From: an uncultured Clostridia bacterium | Lineage (GTDB): Bacteria > Bacillota > Clostridia > Oscillospirales > Acutalibacteraceae | Length of the DNA: 43,425 nucleotides | Direction: 5' to 3' | NCBI GenBank assembly: GCA_945948515.1 | Contig: CAMFBH010000014.1 | Location: 1 to 43,425, forward strand | Shown here: piece after piece, positions 17,403 through 26,213 of the stretch | Layout: every line of letters starts with the position of its first letter | How positions within the stretch are numbered: the first letter of the stretch is position 1 | Made by a program: the position numbers and the translations under genes | The notes under the pieces: model-generated | Told to the model about the DNA's origin: nothing | The model's input: only the letters and a program-made list of their open reading frames with translations | Database searches by the model: none

Positions 17403-18290
17403 TCAGATAAGAGAATACTTCTTCAATGTGTTCTTAACGAGTTCTTTGTTTGCATCGCACATATCAATAAGCGGAAGTCTGCAATGGCCTGCATTGAAGC
17501 CAATAAGATTAACTGCTTCCTTAACCGGAATAGGATTAACCTCGCAGAAGAGTGCATTTGCAAGCTCAAGATACTTTGCCATAAGCTCTGTGCACTTAGC
17601 TGCATTACCGTCAAGATAAGCCTGAACAATATTGTGTGTTTCCTCAGGCATAACATTTGAAAGAACGCTGATAACGCCCTTGCCGCCGCAACTCATAACT
17701 GCGGGAATTTGATCGTCGTTACCGCTCCAAATATTGAGTTCATCACCACAAAGAGCGTGCATTTTCATTACCTGGCTGATATTTCCCGAGGCTTCCTTAA
17801 TTCCGTTTATTCTCGGAAGCTTTGAAAGCTCATAAGCTGTTTCGGGAGTGATGTTAACTCCTGTACGGGAAGGAACATTATAAAGAATAATCGGCTTATC
17901 TGTTGCATCATGCATAGCAGTATAATGAGCGATAAGACCTCTCTGTGTTGTCTTGTTATAGTAGGGAGTAACCATTAAGAGAGCATCTGCACCGTATTCG
18001 CAGGCAGCCTTGGAAATATCTATACCGCATGCAGTATTGTTGCTTCCTGTTCCTGCGATAACGGGAACTCTGTGATTTACATATTCAACACACCATTTAA
18101 TTGCTTCAAGGTGCTCGGCAACTCTGAGAGTTGAGGATTCTCCCGTTGTTCCGCATATAACAATAGCGTCTGTTTTATTTTCAATCTGCCAATCTACAAA
18201 CTTTGCGAATTCATCGTAATTAACAGTGCCGTCACTATTCATAGGAGTAATAATTGCTACTGCTGTGCCTGTAAAAATAGGTTGCTTCAT
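17403..18290 (-). CDS. dapA: 4-hydroxy-tetrahydrodipicolinate synthase
   Basis: DapA (295 residues) condenses aspartate semialdehyde with pyruvate. The aldolase barrel has the key residues: the Schiff-base lysine K165 in GIKEASGN, Y137 in LYNVPSRTG, and GTTGES at 47-52 with the proton-relay threonine. The sequence keeps the N-acetylneuraminate lyase/DHDPS family layout and normal length. AAAGGAAAAG lies upstream of the ATG. It is the middle gene of asd-dapA-dapB, separated from asd by 44 bases. A lysine feedback site cannot be judged by eye. The pathway context separates it from the sialic acid and related lyases of the same family. Confidence 0.97.
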   Translation of the reverse strand: MKQPIFTGTAVAIITPMNSDGTVNYDEFAKFVDWQIENKTDAIVICGTTGESSTLRVAEHLEAIKWCVEYVNHRVPVIAGTGSNNTACGIDISKAACEYGADALLMVTPYYNKTTQRGLIAHYTAMHDATDKPIILYNVPSRTGVNITPETAYELSKLPRINGIKEASGNISQVMKMHALCGDELNIWSGNDDQIPAVMSCGGKGVISVLSNVMPEETHNIVQAYLDGNAAKCTELMAKYLELANALFCEVNPIPVKEAVNLIGFNAGHCRLPLIDMCDANKELVKNTLKKYSLI

Positions 18291-18334
18291 AAAATCACTT
18301 TTCCTTTCAAAAATTAAAAATAAATATAACTATT

Positions 18335-19423
18335 TTATCTGTCCATATAACCTTCTGCCGCAAGAAGCTCTGCAAGAAGAACAGCGCCGCCTGCTGCACC
18401 GCGAAGAGTGTTGTGGCTGAGGCAAACAAATTTATAATCGTACTGAGTGTCCTCACGAAGTCTGCCGATTGAAACAGCCATACCGTTTTCAAGCATTCTC
18501 TCACTGTTTATCTGAGGTCTGTTGTCTTCAGTGAAATAGTGAAGGAACTGCTTCGGAGCGGAGGGAAGATTGAGCTCTTGAGCTCTTCCGCTGAAGCTTT
18601 CCCAAATATTTATCATTTCTTCTTTTGAAGGTTTTTTATCAAAATCAACAAAAACTGCGCCCAAATGACCGTTTGAAACGGGGACCCTTATGCACTGAGC
18701 AGTGAAATTGGGCTCTGTTGCAGAAACAATTTCGTCTCCTTCAATTTTACCCCAAAGCTTAAGTGGTTCTTTTTCACTTTTCTCTTCTTCACCGCCGATA
18801 AAGGGAATAACATTATCAACCATTTCCGGCCATGTATCAAAGGTTTTTCCTGCTCCTGAAATAGCCTGATAAGTGCAAACAAGAACATTCTTTACACCGA
18901 ATTTCTCGTGAAGAGGGAAGAGTGCGGGAACATAGGACTGAAGTGAGCAGTTTGATTTAACCGCAATAAAGCCTCTTTTTGTTCCTAGCCTCTTTCTCTG
19001 AGACGGGATAATGTTAATATGGTCGGCATTGAGTTCCGGCACAACCATAGGAACATCGGGTGTAAATCTGTGTGCTGAGTTGTTTGAAACAACAGGGCAC
19101 TCGTGCTTTGCATATTCTTCTTCAAGAGCTTTTATTTCGTCTTTTTTCATATCAACGGCACAGAATACAAAATCAACAATAGATGTGATTTTTTCAATAT
19201 CTGCCGATGCATCCATAACAATGATATCTTTCATTGATTCCGGAATATCTTTATCCATACACCATTTTTTTCCGACTGCATCGGAATATTTTTTTCCTGC
19301 TGAGCGAGCGCTTGCAGCAAGGCAAACAACTTCAAACCAAGGATGGTTTTCAAGAAGTGTTGCAAATCTCTGGCCAACCATGCCGGTTGCGCCTACGATT
19401 CCGACTTTAAATTTTCTTTCCAT
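18335..19423 (-). CDS. asd: Aspartate-semialdehyde dehydrogenase
   Basis: Asd (362 residues) reduces aspartyl phosphate to aspartate semialdehyde, the branch point to lysine, threonine and methionine. VGIVGATGMVGQRF at 7-20 is the NADP-binding loop; the nucleophile is C159 in KSNCSLQSY; and SNGHLGAVFVDF near residue 250 supplies the active-site histidine. The length and the C-terminal LRGAAGGAVLLAELL (near 345) match the longer archaeal/yeast-like Asd subgroup rather than the E. coli form. It is the first gene of the minus-strand lysine operon, with an AAGGAG site and a good promoter in the divergent gap to queA. No lysine riboswitch is apparent in the 130-base leader. Confidence 0.95.
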   Translation of the reverse strand: MERKFKVGIVGATGMVGQRFATLLENHPWFEVVCLAASARSAGKKYSDAVGKKWCMDKDIPESMKDIIVMDASADIEKITSIVDFVFCAVDMKKDEIKALEEEYAKHECPVVSNNSAHRFTPDVPMVVPELNADHINIIPSQRKRLGTKRGFIAVKSNCSLQSYVPALFPLHEKFGVKNVLVCTYQAISGAGKTFDTWPEMVDNVIPFIGGEEEKSEKEPLKLWGKIEGDEIVSATEPNFTAQCIRVPVSNGHLGAVFVDFDKKPSKEEMINIWESFSGRAQELNLPSAPKQFLHYFTEDNRPQINSERMLENGMAVSIGRLREDTQYDYKFVCLSHNTLRGAAGGAVLLAELLAAEGYMDR

Positions 19424-19502
19424 AAATAATTCTCCTTAAAAATGGCTTGTAAAATAATGCTGATTGCAATATAATATATGCACTGAATTTTTTATACATC
19501 AT

Positions 19503-19532
19503 ATAATATCACTTATTATATATATATGTCAA
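19503..19532 (-). promoter_or_regulatory. Predicted promoter of asd-dapA-dapB
   Basis: On the minus strand a perfect TTGACA (19527-19532) and TATTAT (19503-19508) are separated by 18 bases, about 80 bases upstream of asd. The same A/T-rich gap must also hold the queA promoter, for which I see no convincing box pair. Confidence 0.65.
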
Positions 19533-19555
19533 TTGTAAAATACGGAGATTTTTAG

Positions 19556-20587
19556 ATGAAAACTGCTGATTTTTTTTATAATTTGCCCGAAGAATTGATT
19601 GCTCAGACCCCTATTGAACCGAGAGATACCTCAAGGCTTATGCTTTTAAACAGAGAAAACGGCAAAATTGTGCATAAGCATTTTTATGATTTGATAGATT
19701 ATTTGAATGAAGGGGATTGCATAGTTTTAAATAATACAAGAGTTATTCCGGCAAGAATTTACGGAACTAAAAGTACGGGCGCAGTAGTTGAGTTTTTACT
19801 TTTAAAACAGATTGAAAATAATGTTTGGGAATGCCTTGCAGGTCCGGGCAGAAAAGCAAAACCCGGTGATAGCTTTGTTTTTAAAGACGGAGTGCTGTCC
19901 TGTACGGTTAAAGATGTTCTTCCGGACGGCAACAGAATTATTGAATTTGAACACTGTTCAAATATCTATACCGCACTCGACGAGGTCGGTCAAATGCCGC
20001 TTCCTCCTTATATTAAAGAAAAGCTTGAGGATAAGGAGAGATATCAAACGGTTTATTCTAAGAATTTGGGTTCTGCCGCAGCACCAACTGCCGGACTTCA
20101 TTTTACTTCCGACATGCTTGAAAAAATAAAAAATAAAGGCGTTGAAATCGGATATGTTACTCTCCATGTTGGTCTTGGTACCTTCAGACCCGTTAAGGTT
20201 GATGATGTAACAAAGCATCAAATGCATTCCGAGCATTATATTATTCCACAGGAAACGGCTGATTTAATAAATAAAGTGAAAAGCAATAATAAAAAAGTTA
20301 TTTGTGTAGGTACAACCTCATGTCGAACCCTTGAAAGCTGCGCGTCAAAGCATGGCAGGATTGTTGCCGATGAGGATGACACGAGCATTTTTATTTATCC
20401 CGGTTATAAATTTAAATGCATCGACAGTCTTGTAACTAATTTTCATCTTCCTGAAAGCACACTTATTATGCTTGTAAGCGCGTTTGCGGGATTTGATAAT
20501 GTTATGAACGCCTACAATACTGCCGTTGAAGAAAAATACAGATTTTTTTCTTTCGGAGACGCTATGTTTATTGATAGAGATATATAA
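19556..20587 (+). CDS. queA: tRNA preQ1(34) S-adenosylmethionine ribosyltransferase-isomerase
   Basis: QueA (343 residues) transfers and rearranges the ribosyl part of S-adenosylmethionine onto preQ1 at tRNA position 34, giving epoxyqueuosine. Recognisable blocks are the opening [20 protein letters not shown] (residues 6-25), [15 protein letters not shown] near 60, [13 protein letters not shown] near 173, [11 protein letters not shown] near 199, and [17 protein letters not shown] near 298. The length is normal. It is followed 18 bases later by tgt, the enzyme that inserts preQ1, so the two form a queuosine module. GGAG sits about nine bases ahead of the ATG. No preQ1 riboswitch is apparent in the 130-base divergent leader. 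Confidence 0.97.
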   Translation: MKTADFFYNLPEELIAQTPIEPRDTSRLMLLNRENGKIVHKHFYDLIDYLNEGDCIVLNNTRVIPARIYGTKSTGAVVEFLLLKQIENNVWECLAGPGRKAKPGDSFVFKDGVLSCTVKDVLPDGNRIIEFEHCSNIYTALDEVGQMPLPPYIKEKLEDKERYQTVYSKNLGSAAAPTAGLHFTSDMLEKIKNKGVEIGYVTLHVGLGTFRPVKVDDVTKHQMHSEHYIIPQETADLINKVKSNNKKVICVGTTSCRTLESCASKHGRIVADEDDTSIFIYPGYKFKCIDSLVTNFHLPESTLIMLVSAFAGFDNVMNAYNTAVEEKYRFFSFGDAMFIDRDI

Positions 20588-20602
20588 TTTTATTTGAGGT
20601 AA

Positions 20603-21736
<1,134 letters not shown>

Positions 21737-21743
21737 AAAAGTC

Positions 21744-21772
21744 TTGAAATGAACTAATTTATATATTATAAT
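21744..21772 (+). promoter_or_regulatory. Predicted sigma-A promoter of yajC
   Basis: TTGAAA (21744-21749) and a perfect TATAAT (21767-21772) are spaced by 17 bases, starting eight bases after the tgt stop and about 25 bases ahead of the yajC ribosome site (AAGGAGG). Confidence 0.75.
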
Positions 21773-21801
21773 GCTAATGTTAAATTTAAGGAGGAAAAAT
21801 A

Positions 21802-22215
21802 ATGACCGATTTAATTACCTTATTTGCATCAACAGGTGCCGCTTCATCTGGAAAGGGCTCTCAGAGCAGTTTATCAATGATTCTTATGATTGTTGCTATG
21901 TTTGCTATTATGTATTTCCTTATGATCAGACCTCAAAAAAAGCGTGAACAGCAGGAAAGAGATATGCGCAATTCAATTGAAATAGGCGATGAAATTATAA
22001 CAATCGGCGGAATCGTCGGAAGAGTTGTAACAATTCGCGAAGAGGATCTTGTAATTGAAACAGGTGCAGACAGAACAAAAATGAAAATTCAGCGATGGGC
22101 TGTAAATTCTAATAAGACTAAAGCGGAACAGCATCAGAAGGAGCTTGAGGCTGCAAGAGAAGCTGCAAAAGCTAAGAAGAATAAGAAAAGCACTAAGTCT
22201 GAAGAAGATAAATAA
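21802..22215 (+). CDS. yajC: Preprotein translocase subunit YajC
   Basis: YajC (137 residues) is a single-pass accessory subunit of the SecDF-YajC translocon. A transmembrane helix at about residues 26-46 (SMILMIVAMFAIMYFLMIRP) is followed by RPQKKREQQERDMRNSIEIG and the conserved domain IGDEIITIGGIVGRVVTIRE, the diagnostic part. The tail, about 40 residues, is rich in lysine, alanine and glutamate (probably helical). A strong AAGGAGG precedes the ATG. Standing after tgt is the usual neighbourhood in bacteria. A hairpin that spans the next gene's ribosome site follows. Confidence 0.95.
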   Translation: MTDLITLFASTGAASSGKGSQSSLSMILMIVAMFAIMYFLMIRPQKKREQQERDMRNSIEIGDEIITIGGIVGRVVTIREEDLVIETGADRTKMKIQRWAVNSNKTKAEQHQKELEAAREAAKAKKNKKSTKSEEDK

Positions 22216-22244
22216 TAACTTAATATTGCAAAGTAATAAATTAG

Positions 22245-22288
22245 AACTCCCCGTCATACCTATTGAATAGGAAGAAGGGGAGTTTTGT
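22245..22288 (+). terminator. yajC-distal hairpin that contains the next gene's ribosome site
   Basis: Outer arms AACTCCCC (22245-22252) and GGGGAGTT (22277-22284) flank an inner stem CCTAT (22259-22263) and ATAGG (22267-22271) with loop TGA. TTGTT follows, so it can act as a leaky terminator. Its 3' arm is the AGGGGAG ribosome site of the membrane-protein gene at 22290, so it could also limit that gene's translation. Confidence 0.6.
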
Positions 22289-22289
22289 T

Positions 22290-22685
22290 ATGCCGAAAAT
22301 GGGAAAAACCGAAAAGACTTTAATATTCTTTATTATCAGAGTCTTGATTTCGAATTTAATTGGTTTTTTTATCGTTAATTCAGCTGTTTCTTGTATTACC
22401 AACAATATTGATTTAAGTAATGAATTTTATGCTTTGCTATCGGTAACAGAGGTTGCTCTTTGCGCCGTTGTTAATTCAATTATTACTGCAATCGGCATAA
22501 AAAATAATTTAAGACTATTCACTTTAATATCACAAATTCCGATTTTTGTTCTTTGTGCGGTCAATTTCCTTTCTGACAATTATTCATTTCTCATTTTTGT
22601 TATCAAAATTGTTTTGATTATATTAGTTAGCATTATTCTTTCATATCTTTTAGAAAAGAAAAAAAGAAAAATCAAGGTGAAATAA
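22290..22685 (+). CDS. Small membrane protein, TIGR04086-like
   Basis: This 131-residue protein consists mostly of four hydrophobic helices (about 10-35, 45-70, 75-95 and 97-122), ending in a basic tail (EKKKRKIKVK). It resembles the TIGR04086 family of small clostridial membrane proteins, which are often found next to yajC; that assignment rests on size, helix layout and position, not on a strong motif. The ATG at 22290 has AGGGGAG six bases upstream; the in-frame TTG at 22263 would start inside the hairpin. The reading frame ends one base before the TTG of the SpoIIM-like gene, so the two are surely co-transcribed. The function is unknown. Confidence 0.7.
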   Translation: MPKMGKTEKTLIFFIIRVLISNLIGFFIVNSAVSCITNNIDLSNEFYALLSVTEVALCAVVNSIITAIGIKNNLRLFTLISQIPIFVLCAVNFLSDNYSFLIFVIKIVLIILVSIILSYLLEKKKRKIKVK

Positions 22686-23297
22686 TTGAAAAACGAATTC
22701 GTTTTTGAAGAAAAAAAGAAAAACATTAGTGAATTAGTTTTATCTTATAAATGGATAATTATAATTGTGATTCTCTATATAGCAGGCCTTCTTATCGGGA
22801 GCGTATGTTATAAATACATTGATTCATCATCTCTATCCGAATATGCAAACAAGCTTTTGGAAATTAAAACAAAAAGTATAGGAGAACTGTTTATAAACAA
22901 TCTTTCTTTATTTTTGAGCGTTTACATTGTTTCGATAGTATTCGGATTATGCGCAATTGGTTTTCCGGTTGTATCCGTTTTGCCTATTATTTTAGGATTT
23001 ACAATAGGTTTTAAAATCTCTTTTTTTTACATAAATTATTTGCAAAAGGGAATCGGTTACTGCTTGTTGATGATAGTTCCCTCTATCAGTCTTTTTATAA
23101 CGCTGATAATATTTCTTCTTGATAAAAGCCTTGAAACGAGCAGAGTTATATATCAAAACACATTTAAAAACACATTTGAACAAACGGGAATTAAAGAATA
23201 TTTAAAATCTTGCGGAATATATGCAATTTATGTGATTTTGATTTCAGCATGTGATGCGGCGTTAACAACCGTTTTCGGTTCAATTATTTCTATTTGA
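22686..23297 (+). CDS. spoIIM: SpoIIM-like stage II sporulation membrane protein
   Basis: This 203-residue protein resembles SpoIIM (DUF95 family), a membrane component of the DMP complex (SpoIID-SpoIIM-SpoIIP) that remodels septal peptidoglycan during engulfment in spore formers. Five hydrophobic helices are visible: about 24-44, 72-95, 97-120, 125-150 and 180-200. The segment FINNLSLFLSVYIVSIVFG followed by VLPIILGFTIGF near residue 95 matches the family core. A TTG start is used, with AAGGTGA just upstream and no gap from the previous stop. The 3' end runs 18 bases into the convergent recombinase gene. Related DUF95 proteins also occur in non-sporulating bacteria, so a sporulation role is likely but not certain. 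Confidence 0.8.
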   Translation: MKNEFVFEEKKKNISELVLSYKWIIIIVILYIAGLLIGSVCYKYIDSSSLSEYANKLLEIKTKSIGELFINNLSLFLSVYIVSIVFGLCAIGFPVVSVLPIILGFTIGFKISFFYINYLQKGIGYCLLMIVPSISLFITLIIFLLDKSLETSRVIYQNTFKNTFEQTGIKEYLKSCGIYAIYVILISACDAALTTVFGSIISI

Positions 23298-24272
23298 AGA
23301 TTTTGTGCCTTTCACTTTAGATAATGGATTCGAATCAATAGCATCTCTAACTGCTTTTTGATTTATATGAGTGTAAATTTCTGTTGTTGCAAGGTTTTCG
23401 TGACCGAGTATTTCTTTAAGAAGCAATGGATCAACATTGCCGTATTGGTACATAAGCGTTGCCGCAGTGTGGCGAAGCTTGTGAACAGATAAGCCTCGGT
23501 TAGAAAGACCAGCTTTATCAAGATTTGAATATACAATATGCTGAACTGTTTTTGGACTTATTCTTTGATTTCTTGAGCTTAAAAACAGTGCTCTGTCTTT
23601 AACATTGTTGCGAGGTCTAACCTTCATATAATTATTTATTGCTTCAAGACAGGCATTGTTAAGATATACGGTTCTTTCTTTATTTCCTTTACCTGTAATA
23701 ACAAGAGTTGCATCGGATTTTATATCGGTGTAATCAATTGAAACAAGCTCTGCAAGGCGCATTCCACAGTTTAAAAACAGAGTTATTATTGCATAATCTC
23801 TTTCTTTATACGGACCATCAATAACAGATAAAAGTCGCTCGGATTCTTCAAGAGTCAGATACTTTGGCTGTGATTTTTTAGTTTTTGGAATATCAAGAGT
23901 TTTCATAGGATTCTCTTTAATGTATCCCATGTTATCGCATATGTAAATGAAAAATCTCCTAATAGCTATAACTTTTCTTGCGCGAGTGTTTTCGTTGTTT
24001 TTACGCTCGTTTTTGCAGTAGATTAAATACTGATAAGCGTCAGTTAAAGTGATTTTTTTAATAAATTCAATATCAATGGGGGATAAGTCAATATCAGAAT
24101 CCTCACAATCCTTTGGAACCATTTTTTTATGTCTCATTAAAAAGCGGAAAAATGTTCTAAGATCACTTGCGTATTCATCAATAGAGGCAGCGCTATGACC
24201 CTTTACAGCCTCTAAATAAATTAAGTATTCTTGAACAACCTGAGGAAGCTCGGGTATTTCGTCGTGTTTCAT
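23280..24272 (-). CDS. xerD: Tyrosine recombinase, XerC/XerD type
   Basis: A 330-residue tyrosine recombinase of the Xer type, which resolves chromosome dimers at dif. The SAM-like N-terminal core-binding domain spans about residues 10-110, and the catalytic domain has all six residues: R172 (CGMRLAEL), K195 (TGKGNKER), H264 and R267 (VHKLRHTA), H291 and the nucleophile Y300 (HENLATTEIYTHI). Length and motifs fit XerD/XerC better than a phage integrase, and no attachment sites or phage genes flank it. I chose the ATG at 24272 because GGAGGA lies nine bases upstream; a further ATG 132 bases upstream would add a hydrophobic stretch with no ribosome site. XerC and XerD cannot be separated by eye. 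Its end overlaps spoIIM on the other strand by 18 bases. Confidence 0.9.
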   Translation of the reverse strand: MKHDEIPELPQVVQEYLIYLEAVKGHSAASIDEYASDLRTFFRFLMRHKKMVPKDCEDSDIDLSPIDIEFIKKITLTDAYQYLIYCKNERKNNENTRARKVIAIRRFFIYICDNMGYIKENPMKTLDIPKTKKSQPKYLTLEESERLLSVIDGPYKERDYAIITLFLNCGMRLAELVSIDYTDIKSDATLVITGKGNKERTVYLNNACLEAINNYMKVRPRNNVKDRALFLSSRNQRISPKTVQHIVYSNLDKAGLSNRGLSVHKLRHTAATLMYQYGNVDPLLLKEILGHENLATTEIYTHINQKAVRDAIDSNPLSKVKGTKSSNRNN

Positions 24273-24289
24273 AAAATATCCTCCAAACC

Positions 24290-24304
24290 GTGAAACAGTT
24301 TCAC
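24290..24304. promoter_or_regulatory. Perfect palindrome ahead of the Xer gene, possible operator
   Basis: GTGAAAC (24290-24296) and GTTTCAC (24298-24304) form a perfect 7-base inverted repeat about one central A, with a G or C beyond each arm. It lies 18 bases upstream of the recombinase start codon, beside its ribosome site. It is too short and lacks a T-run for a terminator, so a repressor operator is possible. No regulator is encoded nearby. Confidence 0.4.
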
Positions 24305-24532
24305 AGACAATAATTCTTATAATTAACGCAAGGGAAGAAGTATAAACCGGGAAAAAATTAAAAATAATAAGCAATTGATTAACACCTAAGTTGCTGATGT
24401 CCATTCTAAATAAAAGAAAAGAATTAAGTATTTTAAGGACAATAATAAGCTTTTATTTTTAGTAACTGTATCAAAATAAAAAAGCTGTTATTTTAAAAAT
24501 TGAATTTGATTATTTCAATACAAATATATATT

Positions 24533-24737
24533 AATCAATGTTTATTACATTTTGCAAAAAGTAGCATCCGATAGAAATGTTTAAATAGACCAATGATATG
24601 TTTCAAAAATTTCTATCGTCTCCAAACAAGAGGTTGTTTTTTAAAAAATGCTGTTTTTTTAGCCGTTTTTAGCAATTATTTGGATTCTGCCCCTTTCCAG
24701 CGCTTTCGCTCCCCTGAATTATATAAAACATTTATTT
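24533..24737 (-). ncRNA. Candidate structured non-coding RNA (unidentified)
   Basis: A near-perfect promoter at 24744-24772 would start a minus-strand transcript near 24737 in a stretch with no convincing gene. The predicted first segment AATGTTT (24726-24732 read as its complement) can pair with AAACATT (24537-24543 read as its complement), which would close a molecule of about 200 nucleotides. Inside lie a GC-rich segment (24690-24717) with an AGCG/CGCT hairpin, and a 10-base inverted repeat CGATAGAAAT (24569-24578) with ATTTCTATCG (24609-24618) followed by a short T-run. The size is in the range of 6S RNA, but I cannot show the 6S central bubble. It could instead be a long 5' leader of the Xer gene. 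A 20-codon frame near the start has no ribosome site. Confidence 0.35.
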
Positions 24738-24743
24738 TGTATA

Positions 24744-24772
24744 ATTGTATCAGTTTTTTTATCCTTTGTCAA
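24744..24772 (-). promoter_or_regulatory. Consensus promoter in the Xer-radA gap
   Basis: On the minus strand a perfect TTGACA (24767-24772) and TACAAT (24744-24749) are spaced by exactly 17 bases. It is one of the strongest promoter matches in the window and points toward a 470-base stretch without a gene, ahead of the Xer gene. Confidence 0.75.
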
Positions 24773-24794
24773 TGCCCTGCCGCTTATTAAAATA

Positions 24795-24838
24795 AAAGAA
24801 CAGATAGTTAATCACATTAGGTTAACTATCTGCTCTTT
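24795..24838 (-). terminator. Terminator after radA
   Basis: CAGATAGTTAA (24801-24811) and TTAACTATCTG (24822-24832) form an 11-base stem with a ten-base loop, extended outward by AAAAGA and TCTTTT past one mismatch. On the minus strand the stem is followed by TTCTTTTATTTT, so it ends the cwlD-radA transcript two bases past the radA stop. Confidence 0.88.
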
Positions 24839-24839
24839 T

Positions 24840-26213
24840 TTACTCTATTGCACAATTAAATGCTTCGCGAACTGTTCTTACAGGTATGATATCTATATTC
24901 TGCTTTAGAGATTTTGGCAATGATTTGTAGTTGTGAAACGGAATGATGCATTTTTCGAAACCGAGTCTGTACGCTTCGGTAATTCTTTGCTCACAATGAC
25001 TTACTGCCCTTATTTCTCCAGCAAGTCCTATTTCACCGAAAGCCAATACTTTATCGGAAACCACCTTTTCTTTTAGTGAAGATATAAGAGATAATGCAAC
25101 CGATAAATCTGCTGCCGGCTCATTAAGCTTTAATCCGCCTACAACATTAATATACGCATCCATTCCGGCAAAGAAAAATCCTGTTCTTTTTTCTAAAACC
25201 GCAATAAGCATATTCATTCTGTTGTAATCAAAGCCGGTACTCATTCTTCTTGGTGTTCCGAATCCTGTTGAAGTAACAAGTCCCTGTACTTCGGCAAGAA
25301 TGGGTCTTGAACCCTCCATTGTACATGCAACACACGAACCGGATGCGTTTTTCGGTCTGCCCGACAGCATCATTTCAGAGGGGTTAACAACCTCAGTTAA
25401 TCCTTCTGAATGCATTTCAAAAACACCTATTTCGTTTGTTGAGCCGAATCTGTTTTTTACTCCGCGCAGTATTCTGTGGCTGTAATTTCTTTCACCTTCA
25501 AAATACAGTACTGTATCAACAATATGTTCAAGAACCTTGGGACCTGCTATTCCCCCGTCTTTATTTACATGACCGACCACAAAAATAGGAATTCCCGAGT
25601 TTTTGGCAGTGTGCATAAATATATTCGTGCATTCTCGAACTTGGGTTATGCTTCCGGCAGATGAATTTATTTCATCGAATACCATTGTTTGAATGGAGTC
25701 AATTATTGCTATGTTTGGCTTTTCTGTTTTTATAACCTCAAGAATACTGCCTACATCTGTTTGAGACAGTATATAAAGATTTTCGGTATTTACTCCGAGC
25801 CTTTGTGCCCTTAATTTTATTTGACCTTCCGATTCTTCTCCGCTAACATATAATATCTTCATAGATTGACCGAGATACTGACAGATTTGAAGCAGAATTG
25901 TTGATTTTCCTATACCGGGATCACCACTAATCAAAACAAGGCTTCCCTTAACGATTCCACCTCCGAGAACGCGGTCAAACTCCCCTATTCCTGTAGAAAA
26001 TCTGATTTCTGTATCGCCGGAAATTTGTTGAAGTGTTTTTGCATTCTTTATAATTGATGGTGATTTCTTGCTTGTTCCGGCTTTTGAAACTGATGCGGTA
26101 ACTTCTTCCTGCATGGTGTTCCATTCACCGCATCCGGGGCATTTTCCAAACCATTTAGCACTTTCGTAGCCGCAACTTGAACAAACATAATAAGATTTTA
26201 TTTTTCCTGCCAT
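24840..26213 (-). CDS. radA: DNA repair protein RadA
   Basis: RadA (457 residues) is a RecA-like ATPase, related to DnaB-type helicases, that helps process recombination intermediates. The N-terminal zinc ribbon has C11/C14 and C25/C28 (CSSCGYES, FGKCPGCGEWN); Walker A is GDPGIGKST at 97-105; the RadA-specific KNRFGSTNEIGVF lies near residue 253; and the C-terminal Lon-protease-like domain (about 300-457) contains the DAYINVVGGLKLNEPAADL region. The start is a single ATG directly after the cwlD stop. The gene follows cwlD with no gap. Radiation-repair context shares the region with recA-recX, but the two lie 16 kb apart and are not one unit. Confidence 0.97.
   Translation of the reverse strand: MAGKIKSYYVCSSCGYESAKWFGKCPGCGEWNTMQEEVTASVSKAGTSKKSPSIIKNAKTLQQISGDTEIRFSTGIGEFDRVLGGGIVKGSLVLISGDPGIGKSTILLQICQYLGQSMKILYVSGEESEGQIKLRAQRLGVNTENLYILSQTDVGSILEVIKTEKPNIAIIDSIQTMVFDEINSSAGSITQVRECTNIFMHTAKNSGIPIFVVGHVNKDGGIAGPKVLEHIVDTVLYFEGERNYSHRILRGVKNRFGSTNEIGVFEMHSEGLTEVVNPSEMMLSGRPKNASGSCVACTMEGSRPILAEVQGLVTSTGFGTPRRMSTGFDYNRMNMLIAVLEKRTGFFFAGMDAYINVVGGLKLNEPAADLSVALSLISSLKEKVVSDKVLAFGEIGLAGEIRAVSHCEQRITEAYRLGFEKCIIPFHNYKSLPKSLKQNIDIIPVRTVREAFNCAIE

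Noticed and set aside
19424-19555. A preQ1 riboswitch before queA or a lysine riboswitch before asd
   Set aside because: The gap is only about 130 bases, mostly A/T, without the conserved aptamer sequences I could recognise.
23280-24272. Integrase of a mobile element
   Set aside because: No excisionase, relaxase, phage genes or flanking direct repeats are visible, and the length fits Xer recombinases.
24270-24404. A longer start for the recombinase, 44 codons upstream
   Set aside because: The extension is hydrophobic, lacks a ribosome site and reads through the palindrome. The internal ATG at 24272 has GGAGGA at a good distance.
24593-24790. A 65-codon plus-strand frame in the Xer-radA gap
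   Set aside because: It has no ribosome site, runs through the minus-strand promoter, and shows no recognisable domain. It is more likely an accidental frame over a non-coding segment.
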